Below are positions 10,901 to 24,400 of a stretch of 64,000 bases of DNA, one piece after another. Both the position numbers and the translations under genes were made by a program. The notes beneath the pieces are model-generated. The model was not told the DNA's origin and did not search any database. It saw nothing but the letters and a program-made list of their open reading frames with translations. The DNA lies in contig OY365806.1 in the NCBI GenBank assembly GCA_959347315.1, positions 36,326,264 through 36,390,263 on the forward strand, read 5' to 3'. The stretch comes from Bimastos eiseni (Eukaryota > Annelida > Clitellata > Crassiclitellata > Lumbricidae). The stretch's first letter is position 1, and every line of letters starts with the position of its first letter.

Positions 10901-13900
10901 CATCAATGTCAAAATGACAAGCAATGGAATTGTATGGGAAGGACTCATTTCCTATACTCCCATGAGCTGGCAATGGACAATCTAGGGCAAGTTCCAGTTT
11001 GTCCAAGGTTCAATAACAAAACCATTGGCTTACAAACACTAACTGAATAGACCACAATGTAATGCAATGCAGCGTAATGTTTTTTCTGTACCAGTGCAAA
11101 AGCAAAGTTAAAATACAAAGACTACAGACCTAATTAGTCTAAGTCAGTGGTCACCAACACGTGGCTCGCAGATGATAGTGGGTGACTGGCAATGAAGGAG
11201 CAATCGAAAATTTGCCGAATTCATAGGGAGATCATTGCAGAGGCGTGGTGCAGTGTTGGATATGACTCGGTTGAAGAACTTGAGAAAAGTATTTTAATAT
11301 ATACCCCGAGATGCGTCATCAGTTGTCAAAATGCAGAAATAGGGCTTTCACTAGTTCATAATATGACATAAAGACGAATAAATGTGTAATTCAACGATTT
11401 GTTATATTATATTAGAAATATATATATCTTGACTGTCGCTGAATTGTCTGCTTTGTTAGATATTATATATATTATGATTGAAACATGAGTCTCATGATGC
11501 TAGTTTATATAATGGTGAATAGCACCATTAGCTGAATAGCTGCCGTTTGTTGAGCTCGTAAAAACATGGCGACTCCAAAAGTTGCTAAACTTGTCATTGC
11601 AGCTCCGCAACCAAAAAGGTTGATGACCACTGGTCTAGGTAGTTCTTTGCTGTCCATGAGAGAACATAGGGCCTACTCACCTGACCCCAGATTAGTTCTC
11701 CCATACCAAACAACAGGCACCAAATCCACTGTTCTGCAGTGAGACTAGATGTAGAAAATACACGCCCACCAAAATGAACAATAATGACCTACAAGACAGG
11801 CAACACACCAGGGGTGTGACAAGCGGTGAGCCAGAGGGCACCTGCCACCTCAGTTTCAAAACTGGGGGGCTTTGCCCCCCAGTTTTAGTCCTCAGCGTCC
11901 CCCATGTTCCCCCCAAATCGGTTCTTTTTTATGTTTCTCCAATGGATTTTTAAGATGACTTTTGTTAAGATAATTTGTGCTCCCATTTTTCAAATTTCTG
12001 GGGGGAAAATTCAAAAAGTGGGGGCAAAAATTTTTTTCCTCTATGCGCAATACCTTTTTAATTTATGCCCCCCACTTTTCAAAACCTTGTCACACCTCTG
12101 CAACACACTCATATAAGCAGGTTTGATGGAACTAATTTAAAAACTTCTCAATTCAATAAACTATGTATACAGTCAATATGAATAAAATGTAATTCAACAC
12201 AATTCATTCTCCTACATTTCTATCCAATTCCTAAAATATGACCTGATCTAATATAACTCCGGTATAATCTAATCCCTGAAATCTAATAGTCTGGCAGCAA
12301 ATAAAAAAACCGGAAGTAAGTTCTGCCCGAAGTCTTTTTTAATGCTTTTTGTTTCTTTAAGGCATACAAAATGAAAATCTGTAGGGTGCCACTTTGTAAC
12401 CCTTGAGCAAATTTAATGATTCAGAATGGCAGCCAAGATGGCTTAAAATCATATATCGGTCATATCTTGGCAAACAGACAGGATAATTATTTTGGTGTCT
12501 AATATGGTGTTTTCAGAGTCAGGGAATAATAATAACGGATTATAATTATCATGGTGCTGAAATATACATTTCTGCTTTAAATATTTCAAACAGAAAAAAG
12601 TTACATCACTTGTAATTAGTCCAACCGTGGCTTTTTGAAGGTCAAAAACATCTGAAGCAGCAATAAGCAACAAAATGCGAATAATAATCACGGATTATCT
12701 TGGTGATAAAAACCCATTTATGTTATAAAAGATAATAGACCAGTGGTGATGGTCATTAACCATCGTCTGTCTATCTCCAATTTGGTCTGCATGATGTGGC
12801 ACCATCTTTCCAACTCCTCCGAGGTCGTGCACTCGGAAGACGTGCGTCGGCAGGTTTAGCAGAACGGACACGCTCGAGATGACGAGCAACATCCGAGCCG
12901 TGCGGAACTGGCTTCGGCCACGCACCAATCGCTTCACCTGCTCCGAATTCGGAAGGCCGAAGTTCGCGCTGTCACGGACCAGTGTCCTGTTACGGGCGGT
13001 GCCCAGTCACGGGTCGATGAACCGTTGACTCCTGCGAGGGTACCGGGAGTGACATTTCGATCGAGGCAGTGTCTCGCTGCCGAAGTGAACCGGACATGCA
13101 TATTTCCGGTGGCCGAGAAGGACGTCTGCATGAGGACCCACAGGCGAACGACGTCGGCCGTTGGAGAGGATGCTCCTCCATTGGATCCTTCACCGTTCGA
13201 CCGTAGCGTATCGATGGATAAGAACGATGATGCGGTTGTTGAGAACGAGGATCATTGCCGACGGAACGATGCACGAGACTAGTGTATCGACGCTCGTCAT
13301 GATCGCTATGACGAAGCCGTAGTGAGGCAGTGGACCACAGGTCAACTGACCAGAGAAGAAGCTAATGACGCCATGAATTCACAGGCCGAACGTATAGACG
13401 AGAAGGGCTAAGGAGGGTGAGGCACGGCCATTTTCGCCATTCGCCTCTTGCAGAGCGTGTCCTTCTTCACAGGATGATAGACCGTTACGTAGCGCTCCGC
13501 CGTGAAGATGCCGACATCCCAGCTTGCGAGGAACCCGCAGACCCTCGTCGTATAGAGGACGGCCTGGCACCAGACACCAGACATTGCGTCGAAACAGAAA
13601 GTTCGTCTGCGGGTCCTCATGCGGACGTCTGTCTTCGCCACCGGAAGCATGCACGTCCTGTTCAATTTTGGCAGCGAGACACTGCCTAGATCGAAATGTC
13701 ACGCCCGGTTTCCTCGCAGAAGTCAACGGTTCATCGACTAATGACGGTGCAATGATCCGTGACGGGGCACATGTCCGTGACAGCGCGAACTTCGGCCTTC
13801 CGAATTCGGAGCAGGTGAAGCGATTGGTGCGTGTTCGGAGAAAGTTCCGCAGCATGACGCCTGATTGCATTGTCTCGGCGATGAATGCTTCAGGTACCTT

Positions 13901-16900
13901 TATGGGGTCATACCACTACATCTATCCACCCCTCCATCCCCACATCCAGGTATACATCCATGCAGCGATGTATCCATCCATGCATCCAACATCGATCATT
14001 CCGAAAATCCATAGTTCAGTCCTTAACTCTTTCTGCCTCTTTGTTTTGAAATGGTTTTGTGTTTTGGCTTTTGTGTTTTTGTCTTGATAATCATTGTTTA
14101 CTTTAATAACCTTGTAATAACTGGAACTTTAAAAATTTGCAATTTTCAATTCACCAACCCCGTCATATTCCGGGTTTAGGTTAAAAATGCCATGTAGCAA
14201 CCATACTGTAATATAATTCAACTGATTAGAATAAAATTTCTTTCCATACAATCCAATATATTTCCTAAAATCTAACGCAATCCCATCAATATCCATACAA
14301 CCGGTGTCAGTTCGATAGTCCGAAGGTTCAATAGTCCGACATTAATTCAACTGTAGAAGCTGAATTAATTGATGAAAAGAATGCGTATAACCGGGGGTTG
14401 GATTCATAGGAAAAGCCTAAATGGAAGTTGGATGGATGAAAAGAATGGTGGAATCCAGCTTCTAGCCAAACATAATTCTTTCATAAATCCATGCTAATAT
14501 TGAAACCGCAATCTTGTCACCTGTCGACTGGACACCATGCAATCTTCTTCGGACTATCAAACCTTCGGACTATAGACAAAACCCTACAACCAAAGGACCG
14601 AGATTGCTAATGAACAAACATCACCTATGCAGACTAACCTGGCCAATAAACGTTCCGATCCAAATCAACAGAAAAAGTGGATTTCTCTCAAGTCCCTCAA
14701 ACACGTTACGTTGTCCGTGTATTTTTCGAGCGTTGACCTCATTAAAAAGCGTCATCATGACAAATGCGTTAAAAATTATTGTAAAATGCTGTGATGGATA
14801 TGCATTAACTTTGGCAAACTTCCCATCATCAATGTCAAACAAAGCATGGCCTAGAAATAAAAAGCAAGTCTAAAAACTTCAGAAAAATCTTTAGCCAAAT
14901 TACTAAAATATTTGAGAGAAGTATCACTGCCCATGCACATGGCTCTGGCCTGATACATGTGCAGGGTCTAACTCCTACTCCTGACATAAATCTGGCCTAC
15001 GCCAAAGTAGCATGTCAAACCCGTATGCGTGAGACGGGTATAGCGTCTTACGCTAAACATAAAGTAATTCCTAGTCTACACCTAGCTTAGGTGTAAATCG
15101 GCTACTCTCGAATAGGGCTGTAATCAAAATGGCGTCAATTTATATGAATCGTCACACTCTACGAATTTTACGATGCTTAAGAGTGTTTCTACTTTCTAGA
15201 TCAGCGCAATCCTCCAGATATATGGCAGATGACGCATTTTATTATGCTTTTGTCATATCAAAATGAAACTGCAAAACAAATTACACACTCAAAGCATAAA
15301 TATACTGCTACAGAATTTTTTAAATCATCATCACCAAAATCATCAGTACCATCATCATTAGACCCATTATCATCATAAAAACAATTATTGTAAATCCAAA
15401 GCTTGTTATCATGATCACTGCAATCACAGATCACCACCACCACCACCATCGTCATCAATGCCTCTGTGTTGAGTAGGCCTATCATCATTTCCAAAATGCA
15501 GCAACCTTTAGAACGCTAGGTATTGTAAATTGTATTTAGCAGAATAAATATGGTGCAGATAGCAATATCTTGTGCGTTATGTCTAAATTATGTTGGTGCA
15601 AATAATTGAAATAATGAACTAAAATACAATGTTAACAGCTTTATACCAAAAAAGATTAACCCGAAGATGATAATCAGCTGGTAGATAGAATGGCCAATGA
15701 TGTTCTTCATCATCGTCCGGGATATGAGAGGCTTTGTTCTGCCATATGGCTTGCGATCCAGCATCTCCTCCGATGGCAATTCGGTTGCCAAGGCAAGAGA
15801 GGCAAGCGTGTCCATGATCAGGTTCACCCACAGCATTTGCATTGCTTTTAAAGGAGAATCCTACAAAAGTCATGAACAGGCATACAATATTTAAGATTGT
15901 ATAATTGATCTTATCTGTACTCTTGTCATGGTAAACGGTAAACAACTTCTAAAGTAAATAAATTATCTGCATTGTAATAATTACCTAAATCACGTGATAT
16001 ATGTGCGCGCGTGTCAGTCCGCAGCACCGGGGGCAGTAACTTTTCGCGAGTCGGGTGCTGCTTTTTCGGTGCTAGAGTATTGCATAGTGTAAATAGATGT
16101 CCGATTCGCGTTTCAAAATCGTTTTATTCACGTCTGTGTAAGTATATTTCAGTTATTAAAATGAAATGCACACTTAATGGATGAAACTTGATTTCGAATC
16201 GGTTGAATCGCTGTTATTAATATACGGGTGTACACAACGTTGTTCAGAGGGCGTTTCACGGGCAAACAGTGCGACGACCACTGAATTTCGTTGCCTTCGA
16301 GGGGGGGATGGCGCAAGTTGTAGCTTTTCTGTGCAATGGGAGGAATCGGTTTGAATCAAAAGCTATTATTATACTTTCTGACTCGTGATTCTTCACAGCT
16401 AGTATCATAGTAAAACCCTTCGGAGCAAGCTGTTGAAAGATAGATCACACTAAATAATGTTACATGAATTACACCCAGCCTTTATTTATTCAAACTATAT
16501 CTACAATAGTAACTTATAGTTATACCTAGCCAGTAGCCACTTAATGATATATGTACATATACACAGATATCTATAGCTGGTTCTGTATCGAAAGTCCGAA
16601 GGTTCGATAGTCCGAAGGTTCGATAGTCCAAAGGTTCGATAATCCGAATAAACTTTTCTAGTCCGAAGATTTTCGGATTATCGAACCTTCGGACTATCGA
16701 ACCTTCGGACTATCGAACCTTCGGACTAAAAAACCTCCGGACTATTGAACCTTCGAACCATAGGCACTCTGAAGCTTATACTAATCTTCGGACTATCGAA
16801 CCTTCGGATTATAGAACCTTCGGACTACCGAACCTCCGGACTATCGAACCTTCGGACTATCGAACCGTCGGACTATCGAACCTTCGGACTATCGAGCCTT

Positions 16901-18421
16901 CGGACAATCGAACGACCCCGTATAGCCTGGCCCTGCTTATTTTCACTGAATTAATTGGATGAGATCCTTCACCATGAAATCGACAGATCTTCTGTAGCGT
17001 GTCTTGGATTTTTGAGACTTTGACTAATTCAGTGATGAGGCTATATTGTTGTACAGGATGAAGTAATAGATATATCTGCTGGGTAGCTACGTTTAGCACC
17101 TTTGACAGGTTCTTATAAGGCGCTATATAAATAGCCTAATACATGCATGCATACATACAATCGCAGATACACATGCAAATGAGCACTCTTCACATAGAAT
17201 AACGATTTCAAGTAGGTGTCTTTATGAGGCGCCTAAAATCCTAGGAAACTTCGCCAGGAATCAAATATGCTGTAGGACAAGACTCGAACCCTGATTCTAG
17301 TATACTACCGGTGTTGCTGCCTATCCGGCTTCCGCGCCTTGTCACTCTTGCCATGGCCAGGAAGATCCTGGAAAGCTGAGACAAAGCGAGCTTCTCGCAT
17401 ATACAGCTAGTGCACTGTTACCGTAAGGCACATAATCGATGACGGTGACCATTTTATGCCAGTCTGGATATGAACCAGGCTAATATGGTGATTTTAGTAT
17501 TCGTGCCTCACCTACGGTCCTACAGCATAGCGAATCGCCAGTAGCATAAACGAAGACGGCCTCTCGAAGCGGGGCGGGAGCGACACTACGAGTACCATCG
17601 CATACCACGTAAATTACACATCATGCTAACCTCAATGATACATGCTCCAAGAAAGGCCGATATGACGGCCACGACATTGACAGTCAGCTGGAATTGCAGG
17701 AATTTAGCGATGCTGTCGTACACATTTCGACCCCACATGACGGCCTTGACAATGCTCGTAAAGTTGTCGTCCGTCAGGATAATGTCAGACGCCTCTTTTG
17801 CAACGTCCGTGCCAGCAATGCCCTGTTCAAAACAAAAGGGTCGTGAACCGCAAAATAGGGTAAAGTATTAGAAATTATGGTAAGGCAATACGATTTATGG
17901 CAACAACTGATTTTTAAGCAAAAAAATGCTCAACTGATTATATGGCTTGATATTTGTTAGGATTTAGAAATCACACGCGTAAGAAAAGGCAAGAATTCCA
18001 TACTTGACAAACCGTGTGTAGGACAATTGCCCCCCCCCCACGGACAATTGGCGCCCGGGACAATAGCCTCCCGGACAATTGCCCCCCGATTTGGGCTAGG
18101 ACATTTGCCCCCAGACAATTGGCCCCTATATGTATATATGCATGTATGTACGTGCACATGTATGCATGCATACTAGAGGTCTGCGGGTAAAACATTTTTG
18201 CTACCCGACCCGTACCCGTAACACAGGACCGTTACCCGTACCCGTACCCGACCCGTACTCAAAATTCCTACACCCCACCCGCACCCGCGGATATACCATA
18301 CCCGTGACGTCATTAGCATGCTTTCTCATAGGCTCGCTGCGTACCTGGCAAATACGATCACACCTTACTAAACATTATGCTGTAGTAGTAGTAGTATTAG
18401 TAATAATAATAATAATAATAA

Positions 18422-18466
<45 letters not shown>

Positions 18467-21400
18467 CAGCAACAATGGCATCAGTGACAGAAGCCGTGGT
18501 GGAAGCGGTGGCGGCGGATGCAGGAAAAGAAGGAGGAAATGAAGGAGGAGAAAGGAAAGGAGGAAGAAGAGGAGGACGGAAGCATGGAGCTGAGGGAAGT
18601 GGAGGAGAGGAGAGAGAGTCAGCAGAAGGGCAGGAGCAGAAGGAGATGCAGAGGAGGAGATCGGACACAAGAGGAGGAGGAGTAGTAGAAAGAGAAGGAG
18701 GAATAGGAGGATTAACATATATACACAGAGGAAGGGAAGTAATACATGTAGGTATATAGTAAATGGATTTCGAATGTACCAGTTAGTCTATAGTAGTAAT
18801 TAAAGTCTTTGATGATGCAAGATTCACCTATATATTTAAAGATGACATTGTAACCCTAAAACTTAATGCTAACACTAGCAAAACCGGGTATACCAGTACC
18901 CGTGATTAGTCTACCCATACCCGACCAGTAAAAAACGGATAAGTACCCTATCCCGTACCCGCGCGTACGAGTCGGGTACGGGTTACCCGCGCGTACAGGT
19001 ATACCCGCAGACCCCTATTGCATACATGTATATATGTGTGTATGTATAATTATATATGTATGCATAACCATACCCTTTATTGTTTCCATAATAAGAACAT
19101 AAAAATAAAGACAACATATTTCACAATAACAGGGGAAGCAAGGAAAAAGAAAAACCCTAAAGGGACAGGCTGGTCGGGTCACCATTTAGTTAAATGAGAC
19201 AATTCTGTACACAGGCAGTTGGTTAAAAATTATACAAAATGCAACTTAGTTTGAGACGTAACTAGTTAACTAAAAGACAAAGTGCAAGAGACCATTAGAA
19301 AATAAAAGACAGAGAATAGGTAAGTAATAGAAAGTCTTAGACTTCATTAAGTATAATTATAAGGAGTCATAGGGTGACCACATGTCCAGAATTGGCTGGG
19401 ACAGTCCCGGATTTCATCAAAATGTCACACGTTCCGGGCAGGTCTATTTCGGAACAATGTAACCAGGGGTGTAACAAGCGGGGTCAGAGAGGCACCGGCC
19501 CCCCAGTTTTAAAACTGGGAGGGCAAAGCCCCTCCCAGTTATAGTTTTCAGTGCCCTCCCCATGTGCCCCCAAATCGGTTCTTTTTATGTTTCTCCAGTG
19601 GCTAATTTGATAACACGATAATTCGTGCCCCCATTTTTCAAATATCTAGGGGAAATTCAAAAAGTGGAGGTGGGCAAAAAAGTTTTTGCGCTTCGCGCAA
19701 TACTTTTGAAATTATGCCCCCACTTTCAAAGCCTTGTTACACCTCTGAAAGTAACGTCCCGGAATGGTGTTTCAATGATCAAACATGTAGAATATGCCAT
19801 TTTAATGTTTCAATTGACAGATATTTCACAGTAAAACTAACAGTGTCGAAGTTAGTCTCCTTGTCGCCATCGCGCTCAGTTTTTCAGGACACCCATTTTA
19901 AATGACAAAATGAATAAAACATGCTGATTCTGTGTGACCAACTCATTCGTCGTCTTCTATAACGGTAATTATTGGCCTACAGTCTCCAAATGTGCTAATA
20001 AATGTATGTCTAATCGTAATCATAATCGTGAACTCAAAACTTCGAAGCCAAGCGCAGGGCACCGTTAATTATCGAGCGTTGCGTCAAGTCAGAGGGGCTG
20101 TCCAAAAGGGTAATCTGGATGAGGCCCGAGTCCGGTTGCCCGAGGGTGAGAGGAGGCATAGCAGATACTAAGGTGGGTGTCGTTTAGAATTGAAAGGTGG
20201 AGGATCGAATGAGGTGGGGTAGGAATTCTGGAAGAGGTCAAACTTCAGTTCAGAGTGGAAAGTTCGAAGGATGATAGAAGAGTCTGGGACAGATAACGGT
20301 CACTGATTGACAATGACATAGAGGAACCAAAAAGATGCGAGAGGAAGATTGCCGTGCGTTTCAGAGACGTGGTGCAGTGTGGAATATACCTCGGTTGGAG
20401 AACTCGAGATGAGAAGTGACCGAGGATCGAGAGACTGAGACAGGAGGAAGATCGAGTAGAACGAGTTGGCTAGATGGTACAGAGTTCACAAGTACATTTG
20501 AACTTGCAGTAGGAGTTGTAGGTTCGCATCATCGCCATAGTGCTGCCCTCTGTCATTATAATTAGGGCTCTGATTTTCATAAATGATTAACTTACGTGAT
20601 CATGTGACATTTGACTTCTTGAAATTAGAGTTTATAATTAGAGTTTATAAATAAAAAAAACTTCAAATGGATGCTTTTTTAGTTCAAAAATCTTGAAATG
20701 GATTTCAGCTGGGTCATTGCGTAAGTAGGCCTATTGTGCTCAATCCAATGAAACCAACTCCCAATTGAATTTGATTTAGAATGGAGTAGTATGCATGCTT
20801 GGTATGTATGTATGTATGTACGTATGTATGTATGTATTCACGCATACATAGTTTGGGCGAGCTTATAGTCTAACCAGAGGGGCAATTGTTCTAATTTGGA
20901 GGGGCAATTGTCTTGGGGCAATTGTCCGTTCCCCGATAAACCAATCTATTCAAATGACGCAATAGGCAAAATAGCAGCCAACATGGTTGCATACAGGCAT
21001 ACAACCGCAGGACAAAGGTTAATCAGCAACATTAAGAAAATGCAGATAACAAAGTTGCCTATTGTACAGAAACAGAAAATGCATCTCACATGCATGGCAT
21101 TGCACTGTTTGCGAATATATTCATACAACAGCAACAACACATCAACTCTGCAGGAGATAATAAGGATTACTTGTGGATTCCTCAATTATTGTATATATTT
21201 TTGTATTGCATTACATCATCATGATTTACAATTGAGCGATTCTTAGATCATCAAATTCTAGTCTACTCCACTTGCCATAGCAAAGCCAACGTCAGCCTTT
21301 TTAAGAGCCGGACCATCATTTGTTCCATCACCAGTCACAGCAACAACCTCTCGATTGGGGTTAAGACGGCTGTCAATGATACCCTTTACAAGCGTGTACT

Positions 21401-24400
21401 TATCCTGGGGTGACGATCTTGCCAAAACACGCAGCTTTGGCCAAATCTGATCGAGTAGTTCCTGCTGAACCTGCAACACAAACAAAAGAAACGTCATAAT
21501 ATAATACAAGTTGACAACTGGGCAATAGAATGCCCAGTAACCTTACAAACTCACCACAACTCAACACCTTAATTTGCACCAGTTAACTATTTGCATGAGA
21601 TATCATGTGATTTAATTGAGAACATACAGTCACAGAGCATTTAATTGATACATAAATGATAAATACAATGTAGTTCATGTATTAGGATGAGTGGACCTAA
21701 CTCTCTTATATCATTTGCCTACACCTACAAAATTGTACTCATTTGAAATAATATATATAATTTATCATTTTAATTTCAGTTAGAATTTGAAAGAATATGT
21801 TTTTAATGTGTTTTTAAGTTTTGTCTATTTAGCATATCAAAAAGTTTTTCAAACAAAAGTGCACTTAAAGTAAGAGAAATGAACAGATAGCGTTTCAATC
21901 ATTTTGAAATTGTGAAAATCTCTCATTTGCACCAATAAACTCTTTTGCTATGATTATATTTCTCCTAAGTTGATGTCGTTCAGTCTTTCCTGACACATAG
22001 CGGATCTTAAGCCGTGTTGCCATATTGTCTCATCTTGAGTCCAGTCTACAGATCTGCCAATTGAGGCATCAGCTACTGTTTAGGGCTGAAGAATGTGGCG
22101 ATATCTTGTTCGCTGCAACGCTTTGCAGGCATGGTTGCTAACTTTCTCTGTCTCTACGATTTGACGTAGGCAATTAATGATCGGTTAAGCCGATCGGTTA
22201 AGATGATCGGCCTTGTAAACCGATAAAATACTAGGCCCATAATTTATTGACTACCAAACTTTAAAATTATTAAAATACCCATCTAATTATGCCAATTTTG
22301 AAAACCTGTGTGACCCCTCATGCTCTTAAGTTTTAGAAAGTGCAGGGACACGTGCCTCTGCATGGCAAGGGTCCCGGCGCCACTGCTATACATATGCCAT
22401 ATCAGTTAGATTGTAATAAAGGAAAATTATAATTAATTATCATTTTCACTATTATTATTATTATTAGGCCTACACAACAACAAAGGCATTATGCAAAAAC
22501 ACAACACACAACAACATATGATACATTTCAGCAAAAGTGAAAATCACCGGAGCATTTGGCTGTGGTCGAATTTGCAGATTGAAGTCCTTTGCATCAAGAA
22601 CAAGAAAATCTTCATTTGGTTTGAGAATGCCACACTTAGTAGCAATGGACCTGGCCGTGTTGATGTTATCACCTGTGACCATCCGCACTGTTATTCCGGC
22701 CTTCTGGCACTTGACTATGGCATCTGGTACCTAAAAAACATACCAGAATAGCACAATATAATATTTACATTGTTATTTCTGCATATCAAACACTCAAAGG
22801 TACTTCAACAATCAATGAAACACACACATACACAAAATAATTGATATAATTGAACTTGGCCAATGAATATTTAAGAGCTTCTCTCTTGGCTTATGGTGTA
22901 CACCTTGGCTTACACGCAAGGCTGGTATTAAGACGTTCGCTCATAGGCAGTGTTGGGCACGAGACCAAAACCTTGAGACCAAGATCGAGATCAAGACCGA
23001 GAGGTCCAAGACCAAGACCAGGTGGTCCGAGACCAAGACCGAGTGGTCCGAGACCAAGACCATGACCGAGGGTCCGAGACCAAGACCAAGACTGATACTC
23101 TTTTTTTATAAACAATTCAATTTATTAAAACGCTAAAACAGATTAGCATGCTTAAAATATTAATTTTATTGCTGAAGAATACTAATCTTAATAATGGTTC
23201 AGAAAACAGTTTTACCGGCCAGTCTCAACTTTTGTGGGTTCAGCCCTTTGCTTCGGCCTGAGAATATCACACTCTAAATTACTTACAGTGTACGATATGT
23301 ATATATTTTAAGACATCTGAACAAGTAGATTCGTATGAATGGTGTAGGCCGACTTGTACTCGGAATTGTAGGTACGTGGCCGACCACATAATATTAGATT
23401 ATTCCAAAACCTTGAAATCTGTGAAGGCGAATTTTGCAATGGCTGGTTCCGTTGCAAATGCATTTTTTGCCTATAGTAACATACATAGATGATCAGCACG
23501 CCATAAATAGATAACAATCGCTTATATAGAGCCTAAACGTCCGGTGCGTCTAATAATCGAAAATAACCGACACATATCAAAGAAATTGCTCTGATACGGC
23601 AAATGACCAAGAACGCTAACCTAAGACGGAGACCGACCAATCCCAAGACCGTTCCTTTAAGACCAAAACCAAGACCGACGCATTCGAGACCAAGACCAAG
23701 ACCGATGCATTCGAGACCACGACCAAGACCGGAGTTTTCCGGTCTCGAGACCAAGACTGCTGTCTTGAGACCACATCCCTCATGATCCCTGCTCATAGGA
23801 CGTTCGCTCATAGGACTTTAGCTCATACGGAAGTTCGCTCATAGGACGTTCACTCATCAGACGTTCACTCATAGGACGATCGCTCATAGGACTTTCGCTC
23901 ATAGGACGCTCACTCACATCTGTTCTGTAAACTGGCTGATAGGAATACTGGACGTTCATTTAGTTGACGATTACCAAACGTGATGCAACATATTAAGTGA
24001 TCGAGCAATGAGTAAACGAAACACAGAAGGTGTGCTAATTGTTATTTTATTGTCATTGTAAAAAAACGGGTACTGAAATCATAACACCTAAAATACTGTA
24101 GAGCATTGAATTTACGAAATACTCTTGAAATTTCAATGTCCACTACTTATAAGATAAGTGAACTAGTAGGATATTATTGTCAATTGTCACTTTCTCGGTA
24201 TGCTTATTTGCTTGTCTAATTAAAAAAATGTAGTAATTAATTTGATACACCAAATGTGTCTATGTTCAGGTAACATCTTTCTTGGTTTACTTATAGCAGA
24301 TTTCCATGTTATTTACTTGCTAAATATGTTGTTATTTATTTGACACACCACATGTGTCTATGTTGAGGCAACATCTTTGTTTAATTGTAGTAAATTTCCA

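Larger units (their letters stand above)
18021..20927. mobile_element. Fold-back element C with nested insertions
   Basis: Left arm 18021-18127 has about six units of GGACAATTGCCCCC. The right arm 20877-20927 has three in reverse (GGGGCAATTGTCC). ATGT/ATGC microsatellites lie just inside both arms. The interior contains two hAT-like insertions and a LINE-related repeat. Sequence homologous to copy 2 resumes right after 20930, so insertion followed the gene duplication. Confidence 0.7.

Noticed and set aside
13524..14087. 187-codon plus-strand ORF
   Set aside because: Antisense to GPCR remnants and running into low-complexity CATCCA sequence; no homology of its own.
15619..15945. 108-codon minus-strand ORF
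   Set aside because: An out-of-frame reading of PMCA exon 17 and its upstream intron; the same shadow appears at 59306-59602.
16586..16913. CRISPR-like array of 16-bp repeats
   Set aside because: No unique spacers, both orientations present, and the host is a eukaryote; it is a fold-back element.
18130..18759. 209-codon plus-strand ORF and long Leu/Thr-rich ORFs opposite
   Set aside because: Translate TAG/TAA trinucleotides and GGA-rich sequence within a hAT-like element.
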